Shown piece after piece: positions 20,589-25,402 of a stretch of DNA of 25,402 bases. Below the pieces are notes generated by a model, which had not been told where the DNA came from, did not search any database, and worked only from the letters and a program-made list of their open reading frames with translations. Both the position numbers and the translations under genes were made by a program. Positions within the stretch are counted from its first letter, which is position 1; each line of letters starts with the position of its first letter. Where the stretch lies: IMG/VR virus record IMGVR_UViG_3300032116_001200, positions 1 through 25,402 of that record. One strand, given 5' to 3'. Origin of the DNA: a virus.

Positions 20589-22234
20589 CAGCTGAGCACC
20601 TCGCCCTCTGCGTCATCCTCGGCCGTGTCATCTGGCGTGTCATCAACCTCGCCCGGGCTGTCGGTGCTGTCGGTCTCAGCCGCCGTGTCGTTGGGCGCCC
20701 AGGGATCCTGAGGGATAATGCTCCCCGGTGGCCTCGCCTGTGTCAGGCCGGCGTTGCTCACCTGGCCAGGGTTGGTGTCCAGGATGATGCCCCGCGCCTG
20801 GGCCATGGCCAGCTCCTGCTGGCGTTCGTCCATCATCTCCTCGATGTCGCCGTAGCTCTCGGCAACGATTGCGGTTTGCGTGGTGAAGCCAGCCCTGACC
20901 GCCTCTTTGTTTGCTTTTACGTCTTCTTCAGGATTAACGTACTCCCAGCCGCGCGGATACCAGCGGCACTCCTGGTAACGGCGGAACATGGTCTCATAGC
21001 CCACCAGCGGCAGGGCGTTAGCTGCTACAGCCGCACCCATGGCACGCTCATTGATGGGAGTACAAACGTCTTCGATAATCCAATCTTGCAGGGATCGCCA
21101 GTAAGGCAACACTTCAAGCCTCTCTAGTCTAGAGCTGCTGTAGTTGGCTGTGCTGTAGTCACTGGATAACGCGGGATATGGCACGGAAGAGGATGCCGAT
21201 AAGCCGCGCAACATGCAGCGCAGAAAGGGCTCATAGTCGGACTCGTCGTTCCCCAACTGGGGAACGGTAACCCTTTCGCCTGGTGCCAATGTCTTGAACG
21301 TGCCAGGCTCAAACACTGACACCCGATCGCCGTCAAAGACATCCTCGGTCAAGCCGTCAGGTTCCGGGGTTTCAATAAATCCCATCAGCGACGATCGCGC
21401 GCGCTTACCTACAACCTCCGCCATCTCGAACCCGTCCAGATGGTGCAAGCGTTTCATCCCGGCCACCAGCCAAGGCATTCCACGCGTTTGGCCTGGCCTG
21501 TCTTGGATGTAGATGTGAATGATCTCAGTCGCCGGAATGTTAACGGTTTGGTGTCCAGTCGAACCGGCAACATCGCCGGGATGGCTAGTCCTGAACCGGT
21601 AGGCAATAGGTCTATTCCACTTGTCTACGTGAACCCCCATCCGCCATTGACTCCCATCAGATAGCCGGCCGGTAGTATGACCTTCATCACAGTAATCTGA
21701 CTCAATGATCTCAATCCCTAACGGCGTTGTGCTGCCGCCGAATGATTCAGGAACCAGCCGGATGAAGACTTCTCCAGACTCAACAACAGCGTCAACGCAT
21801 TGGCGGAGGATGCGAGCAAATGAGAGCTTGCCTGCTACGTGGATATGCTCTTTCCTGGTGTAGTCCTTCCACCATGCTTCTATCTGTCGCCGCATTTTGC
21901 TATCAATCTGGACGTTGCCTTGCTGCATCTTCACGCGGCTTTGAAATCTAATCCCCCGGCCAATTACATTGTTTGTAATGACGCGAATAGCCTGGGCAAA
22001 GTATGGATTGTCGCGCCGTAGTTGGCGGCTTGCGTTCCTCGCCCGTACCAGGCTGCCGTCAATCTCAGCGTCAGCGCTTGTGCTGGTCGTGACCCAGTTG
22101 GCTGTCAGCCGGTTCTGGATCGCCGCTTCATAGAGTCGCTGCTGTCGTCGTGACGGCGCAAGCACCTGCACCCGCGGGGCGGAAGGCTGGCGAGGCTGTG
22201 GGTTGAAGCCACGGGCACCGAACTCGAAACCCAT
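20588..22234 (-). CDS. Portal protein, lambda (gpB) family
   Basis: A 548-residue portal forming the dodecameric ring through which DNA enters and leaves the head. Family features are an Arg-rich N-terminal helix (RRQQRLYEAA), RARNASRQLRRDNPYFAQAI, VITNNVIGRGIRFQS, VVESGEVFIRLVPE, DRPGQTRGMPWLVAGMKRLH, YPALSSDYSTANYSSSR and a C-terminal acidic tail rich in Asp, Glu and Thr from about 515. Lambda gpB is trimmed at its N-terminus by the head protease; whether the fused protease here does so is unknown. Its ends share one base with both neighbours' start or stop codons. Confidence 0.95.
   Translation of the reverse strand: MGFEFGARGFNPQPRQPSAPRVQVLAPSRRQQRLYEAAIQNRLTANWVTTSTSADAEIDGSLVRARNASRQLRRDNPYFAQAIRVITNNVIGRGIRFQSRVKMQQGNVQIDSKMRRQIEAWWKDYTRKEHIHVAGKLSFARILRQCVDAVVESGEVFIRLVPESFGGSTTPLGIEIIESDYCDEGHTTGRLSDGSQWRMGVHVDKWNRPIAYRFRTSHPGDVAGSTGHQTVNIPATEIIHIYIQDRPGQTRGMPWLVAGMKRLHHLDGFEMAEVVGKRARSSLMGFIETPEPDGLTEDVFDGDRVSVFEPGTFKTLAPGERVTVPQLGNDESDYEPFLRCMLRGLSASSSVPYPALSSDYSTANYSSSRLERLEVLPYWRSLQDWIIEDVCTPINERAMGAAVAANALPLVGYETMFRRYQECRWYPRGWEYVNPEEDVKANKEAVRAGFTTQTAIVAESYGDIEEMMDERQQELAMAQARGIILDTNPGQVSNAGLTQARPPGSIIPQDPWAPNDTAAETDSTDSPGEVDDTPDDTAEDDAEGEVLS
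21247..21266. repeat. 20-bp dyad inside the portal gene
   Basis: CGTTCCCCA and TGGGGAACG are exact 9-bp inverted copies separated by two bases, within codons for VPQLGND. It may be coincidental coding sequence; no regulatory context surrounds it. Confidence 0.8.
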
Positions 22235-22806
22235 CAGCCGAACCTCACGAACAGATTGCGCGGATCTCCCAGCCCAGCGGCCACCTTCTCCGCCGCCTTC
22301 TCACGCGCCACAATCGCCTTCAGCTGCGCCTCTCGTTCCATCAGCACCCCCAGATCCTGCGCCGTGTAGCTGCGAGTGCCGATGGTGTAGGCCTTGCTGC
22401 CCTTGCTGATGATCGCCCTGATCGCAGCCTGCACGGCCTCCAGGTCCTGCTGTGCCTGGCTCCTGCCATCGAATGCTGCAGGCGATCCGGCATAGCTGAG
22501 GCTGGCCAGCACCGTCGCGCTACCTGCGCCGATCGTAATCACCGTGGCGCCGCTGCTGATCGTCGTCTGCCACTGCCACTGCCCAGCATCAAACCCGCCG
22601 GTCGTCGTGGCGCTGATCGCCATATTCCACCCGCCGTCAGCGCGCGCAGTGCCAACCACCGTGGCACCCTCGGCCGCGGTGTTCGTCCGCAGGTAGCTGG
22701 TCAGCGTCCAGGTTGCTGATGTTGCAGCCGCGCCACTGAGATCCACAGCCGCAGGCTCAACCCACGTCACCGTGTCACCTGCTCGAATCTCAGATGGGAC
22801 AGTCAT
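22234..22806 (-). CDS. Head-tail connector: beta domain plus gpW-like C-terminus (190 aa)
   Basis: A two-part protein. Residues 1-110 are an Ig-like beta domain (PSEIRAGDTVTWVEPAAVDL, FDAGQWQWQTTISSGATVIT). Residues about 115-190 resemble lambda gpW, the small head-completion protein placed under the portal: QQDLEAVQAAIRAIISKGSK, YTIGTRSYTAQDLGVLMERE, and the ending RNLFVRF. Gene order (terminase, this gene, portal) is the lambda A-W-B order. gpW itself is only 68 aa, so the N-terminal domain is an addition, also known in other phages with this architecture. The gene lies 9 bases after the large terminase and shares a base with the portal start. Confidence 0.7.
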   Translation of the reverse strand: MTVPSEIRAGDTVTWVEPAAVDLSGAAATSATWTLTSYLRTNTAAEGATVVGTARADGGWNMAISATTTGGFDAGQWQWQTTISSGATVITIGAGSATVLASLSYAGSPAAFDGRSQAQQDLEAVQAAIRAIISKGSKAYTIGTRSYTAQDLGVLMEREAQLKAIVAREKAAEKVAAGLGDPRNLFVRFG

Positions 22807-22815
22807 AGCCTCATG

Positions 22816-24726
22816 CTACCAACCCTGCACGAACCCACCGCCAGTGGCTGGCGCTGCTCGCCGCCGTGCGGTCGCACCCTGCGCCGGTGCCCGCCCCGCG
22901 CTCTCCTCCAGCTGGTCCCACATGGTCGCCCGGTTGTACCGCCTGGCAACCAGCTGCAGGGCCGCGTAGGCCATGCGGGTGCAGTCACCGCCCTCGTCGT
23001 GCGCACCTGATGGCAGCACCCAGCTGTAGGTGGTCTGGCCGTCCTTGCGCTCGGGCATGCGTTTCCACGGGAACAGCTCAGACAGGAACTGATCGGTTGC
23101 CGCTTGCCCGAAATGCAGGTAGCCAGGGCCGGGGCTTTCAATCCTCAGGCGGGCCTGAAGCTGCTTGATCGAGGCGGCATAGCCCAGCTCGTAGGACAGA
23201 ACCGCTCGGCCCGGTTTGCTGACTGCCCTGTTCTTCTTATCGATCTGAACAGGTGACCCCTTGCCGATCAGCGGCCTGCCGATTGCTCCCGATCCCTTCA
23301 TCGGCACCCACTTCCCGATGCGTCCTTGGCACCATTTCCGCATCTCGTAGGACGCGCCGCCGCCGTCATCGATCCCGCCCAGGGCCATTCGCAGTTCTTG
23401 GCCGTCGTCGCGTCGCCACCGAGTGGCCGCCACTGCGTCGAGCTGGTTGAGGGTGGCCTCGTTCTCCGGGTCGCCCTCGATCTCGAAATGACCCAGGTGC
23501 CAGCCTTCCTCGCCGCGACCCCAGCCCCAGATGGTCACCACCAGCCGTTCATTGAGGCTGCCGTCGCCACCCTGTCGGTCAACTCCAGCGGTGATCAACA
23601 ACACGCCGTTGGGCACCGTGCCGTCGGCGTAGTCGTTGCCCGCTGTCATGTCCTGCCGCCGCTTTGCCAGTTCGTCGCCGGTGAGCCTGCTGCTGATGGC
23701 GTCCTCCCATGGCACGCCCAACACGGTGTTGTGGAACGTCTGCATCGCGTCGGGATCGCCCTTGCTCATGGCGTCCAGCGCTACAGAGTGCTCCCTCACC
23801 AGGGTGGTCCAGTCAGCCGCAGGGCTGTAGCTGTAAGCCGCCCAGATATGGAAGCTGGCTAGCCCCGGCTCTTGGCTGACAGCTGTTGGCCTCCACTCGC
23901 CGCGCTCAACCATCCAGCGCTTTTTGCTGTGCGGAATAGGCTCGGTGCAGTTCTCGCATCTGTAGTGACCCAGGTGTTCGCCTTCCCGTATGAACTGCTC
24001 CCAGCGAAGCACCTGCATAGACTGGCAGAACGGGCATGGGACATAGAATCTGCGCTGATCACCACGTAGAAAAGCTTCTTCAGTCTTGTCGCCTTTGAAG
24101 ATCGGTGTTCCGCCTAGTCCAATCTTGCGGTCCCAGTAGTAGTCCGCACGGTTGCGGCCTAGCTTAATTATGTCACCTTCGTCAATCCTGCGGTAGGCGT
24201 CGATCTCATCAAACAGAACAACTTTCCGAGACTTGCGCCGAAAGCTTCGACCGCTGGCAGCGTTTACAATGTCGATCAATCCGCCGTTCTCTAGTTGCTT
24301 AAGCAGGATTGTATTGCTTGACGTATTACGGGATTTGCTTTCAGACAGCAAGCCCCGCAAGACTGGCGTATCTTCGAATAGTGGCTTGATCTCTTCCTTA
24401 CTGTATCCTTCCGCATCCTCCTTCACCGGCTGAACAATCATGATCGGGCACGGATCTTGATGGCTGTAATACTGCACAACAACGCCTAACATCTTGGTCC
24501 AGCCCACTCGGGCAGATTTCATGATCGCGATTGTCTCTACAGTCGGGTCACTGAAGGCGTCCAGGATTCCCCGCTGATACGGGAGCGTGTTCCATCGCCC
24601 CCTCTCCGCAGCGTTGCCGGTCATCACGGCAAACTCATCGGCGTAGTCGCTCAGCCTCAGCTGCGGTGGCGGCATGAAGCCGCTCAAGATCTGCCGCGTC
24701 AGCGCGTCTGGGTCGCTGGCGATCAT
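22816..24726 (-). CDS. Terminase large subunit, lambda GpA family
   Basis: A 636-residue packaging motor and nuclease. The ATPase has a Walker A variant MKSARVGWTK (69-78), close to lambda gpA KSARVGYSK, and Walker B VVLFDEID (169-176) with Glu174 as catalytic carboxylate. A zinc-binding pair Cys231/Cys234 and Cys257/Cys260 follows the motor domain. The C-terminal half carries the nuclease (ITAGVDRQG, then GWHLGHFEIEGDPENEATLN and IDDGGGA) and ends in a short basic, glycine-rich tail. GpA-type terminases generally cut at cos sites and leave cohesive ends. Its start overlaps the small terminase stop by 4 bases. Confidence 0.95.
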   Translation of the reverse strand: MIASDPDALTRQILSGFMPPPQLRLSDYADEFAVMTGNAAERGRWNTLPYQRGILDAFSDPTVETIAIMKSARVGWTKMLGVVVQYYSHQDPCPIMIVQPVKEDAEGYSKEEIKPLFEDTPVLRGLLSESKSRNTSSNTILLKQLENGGLIDIVNAASGRSFRRKSRKVVLFDEIDAYRRIDEGDIIKLGRNRADYYWDRKIGLGGTPIFKGDKTEEAFLRGDQRRFYVPCPFCQSMQVLRWEQFIREGEHLGHYRCENCTEPIPHSKKRWMVERGEWRPTAVSQEPGLASFHIWAAYSYSPAADWTTLVREHSVALDAMSKGDPDAMQTFHNTVLGVPWEDAISSRLTGDELAKRRQDMTAGNDYADGTVPNGVLLITAGVDRQGGDGSLNERLVVTIWGWGRGEEGWHLGHFEIEGDPENEATLNQLDAVAATRWRRDDGQELRMALGGIDDGGGASYEMRKWCQGRIGKWVPMKGSGAIGRPLIGKGSPVQIDKKNRAVSKPGRAVLSYELGYAASIKQLQARLRIESPGPGYLHFGQAATDQFLSELFPWKRMPERKDGQTTYSWVLPSGAHDEGGDCTRMAYAALQLVARRYNRATMWDQLEESAGRAPAQGATARRRAAPATGGGFVQGW

Positions 24727-25283
24727 GCCGCCTCCTGGCCGGTAGCCAGCTCTGCGAGCGCTTCACGGATCAGCCCCATCAGGATCTCAACCTCCTTCAC
24801 GTCGAGGTGCGGGATCCGCTGCTTGGCCACACTGGGGACGCCCAGCAGTTTGGTCCGGGTCAGGTTGACAGCTCGCCCCCAGGCCTGATCCACATCCTCA
24901 CGCCGCAGCAACTCGCCCTCCTTCTCTTGCCTGGCCAGCTGAGCCAGCAGGCGCTTCTCGCGCTCGTGCAAAGCTCGCTCCTCGTTGTAGTTGGGGACAT
25001 CCTCGCCACCAGGATCGGCTGCAGTAGCCGGCTGGGGGCGCCTGGGTTGGCGGGCTGCCGCTGGCTGTTCGCTCTGTTGCTGGCGAGTGTCAGTGTTGCT
25101 GAGGTACTCCTCAATCAGCCGGTCGGGATCAAGCCTAATCGGCGACAGGCTGATGCAGCTGCGAGGCAGCCGGCCAGCTCGGCACAGCTTCTCGAGGTTT
25201 TGCCTGCTGCAGTTCCGCCCTGTTTCGGAACGGATCAGCTCTGCCGCCTTGGTCGAGTTGAGGGGCTCGGTTGCAACTGCCAT
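24723..25283 (-). CDS. Terminase small subunit, Nu1-like (186 aa)
   Basis: Start chosen at the ATG at 25283; an in-frame codon at 25295 would add four residues. Residues 8-45 form a winged helix-turn-helix (LNSTKAAELIRSETGRNCSR, QNLEKLCRAGRLP) that should bind the packaging site. A Gln/Pro/Arg-rich linker (66-100) leads to a helical C-terminal region (NYNEERALHEREKRLLAQLA, REDVDQAWGRAVNLTRTKLL) typical of Nu1-type subunits that contact the large subunit. It is the first gene of the late operon, and upstream of it lie repeated TGCAACC half-sites. A TATGCT hexamer just before the ATG could be a -10 element, with no good -35. Confidence 0.85.
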   Translation of the reverse strand: MAVATEPLNSTKAAELIRSETGRNCSRQNLEKLCRAGRLPRSCISLSPIRLDPDRLIEEYLSNTDTRQQQSEQPAAARQPRRPQPATAADPGGEDVPNYNEERALHEREKRLLAQLARQEKEGELLRREDVDQAWGRAVNLTRTKLLGVPSVAKQRIPHLDVKEVEILMGLIREALAELATGQEAA

Positions 25284-25355
25284 GCAACCGAGCATAACCC
25301 GGTTGCAATTAGAGCAGAGTCAGCTGGGACGGGGATCCACAGCCCCAGTGCAACC
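25269..25355. repeat. Four TGCAACC half-sites at the small terminase promoter/packaging region
   Basis: GGTTGCAA at 25269-25276 and 25301-25308, and the complement TGCAACC at 25283-25289 and 25349-25355. The first two overlap the first codons of the small terminase gene and form an inverted pair. Clustered half-sites here could be small-terminase binding sites (equivalent to lambda R sites in cosB) or repressor operators for the late operon. Confidence 0.6.
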
Positions 25356-25402
25356 TTGTTTCGGCGCCGTTATCAAGATTGAAACCGCGGTTCGAATATA
25401 CC
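25296..25402. other. Intergenic region upstream of terminase, candidate cos region
   Basis: About 107 bases without a gene at the right edge. Besides two of the TGCAACC half-sites it holds the palindromes CGGCGCCG (25362-25369) and AACCGCGGTT (25383-25392), the latter overlapping TTCGAA. In lambda, the nicking site cosN and the binding sites lie in this position relative to the small terminase gene. Nothing in the sequence alone proves cleavage here. Confidence 0.4.

Noticed and set aside
25372-25385. Sequence ending ATTGAAAC, like the 3' end of many CRISPR repeats
   Set aside because: Single occurrence with no repeat-spacer periodicity in the window.
25371-25396. Possible tRNA T-arm (GGTTCGAAT) at the right edge
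   Set aside because: The bases after TTCGAAT do not pair with the preceding stem and position 61 is not C, so there is no T-stem.
1-25402. Integrase, repressor, attachment site or defence genes
   Set aside because: No frame on either strand shows the motifs; lysogeny cannot be inferred from this window.

Overview
The window looks like most of the structural half of a tailed double-stranded DNA phage (siphovirus-type, lambda-like gene order), free or integrated. The DNA is GC-rich (roughly 60% by eye) apart from a few AT-richer patches. Small left-end proteins with alanine-rich cores and short Cys clusters resemble those I know from freshwater Synechococcus/Cyanobium phages and genomes, so a picocyanobacterial host is my best guess, with modest confidence. 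No integrase, repressor, tRNA, rRNA, CRISPR array or insertion sequence was seen, so lifestyle cannot be decided from this window.

Left arm (1-4750, plus strand): a run of short, mostly overlapping genes. Only dCTP deaminase (585-1184) and an ASCH-domain protein (1434-2111) have recognisable functions. Others are a 28-residue membrane peptide, a protein ending in 14 threonines encoded by an (ACC)13 microsatellite, an HTH plus Cys-cluster protein, and two related small zinc-ribbon proteins. Within this arm (2784-3466) lies a repeated regulatory module: a 16-bp box abutting a TAnnnT -10 element occurs three times. Two copies are followed at the same distance by a 6-bp hairpin that differs between copies by a compensatory base-pair change. 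One copy drives a 65-aa gene with its own intrinsic terminator, a moron-like cassette.

Right arm (4670-25283, minus strand, read right to left): one long, tightly packed late operon. Its order is small terminase, large terminase (GpA type), gpW-like connector, lambda-family portal, fused prohead protease/HK97-fold major capsid protein, two small head proteins, FII-like head-tail joiner, large fibre-like protein, a small protein, tail terminator, a small protein, tail tube, tail chaperones, tape measure, a small tail-tip protein, TipJ-like hub, three distal-tail or adhesin proteins, two membrane proteins and a C39-family endolysin. The chaperone pair carries a textbook A_AAA_AAC slippery heptamer directly before the first stop codon, in the right register for a -1 frameshift fusion like lambda gpG/gpGT. 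The plus and minus arms converge, with overlap, at about 4670-4752, where a perfect 8-bp hairpin sits on the endolysin stop codon.

Upstream of the small terminase gene (25269-25402) are four copies of a TGCAACC half-site and two short palindromes. This is where lambda-like phages keep cos and the small-terminase binding sites. I did not recognise a wholly new defence or metabolic system. The best leads are the promoter/hairpin module, the frameshift site, the putative packaging-site repeats, the 15-bp repeats flanking the ASCH gene, and the fibre gene placed between the head and tail modules.
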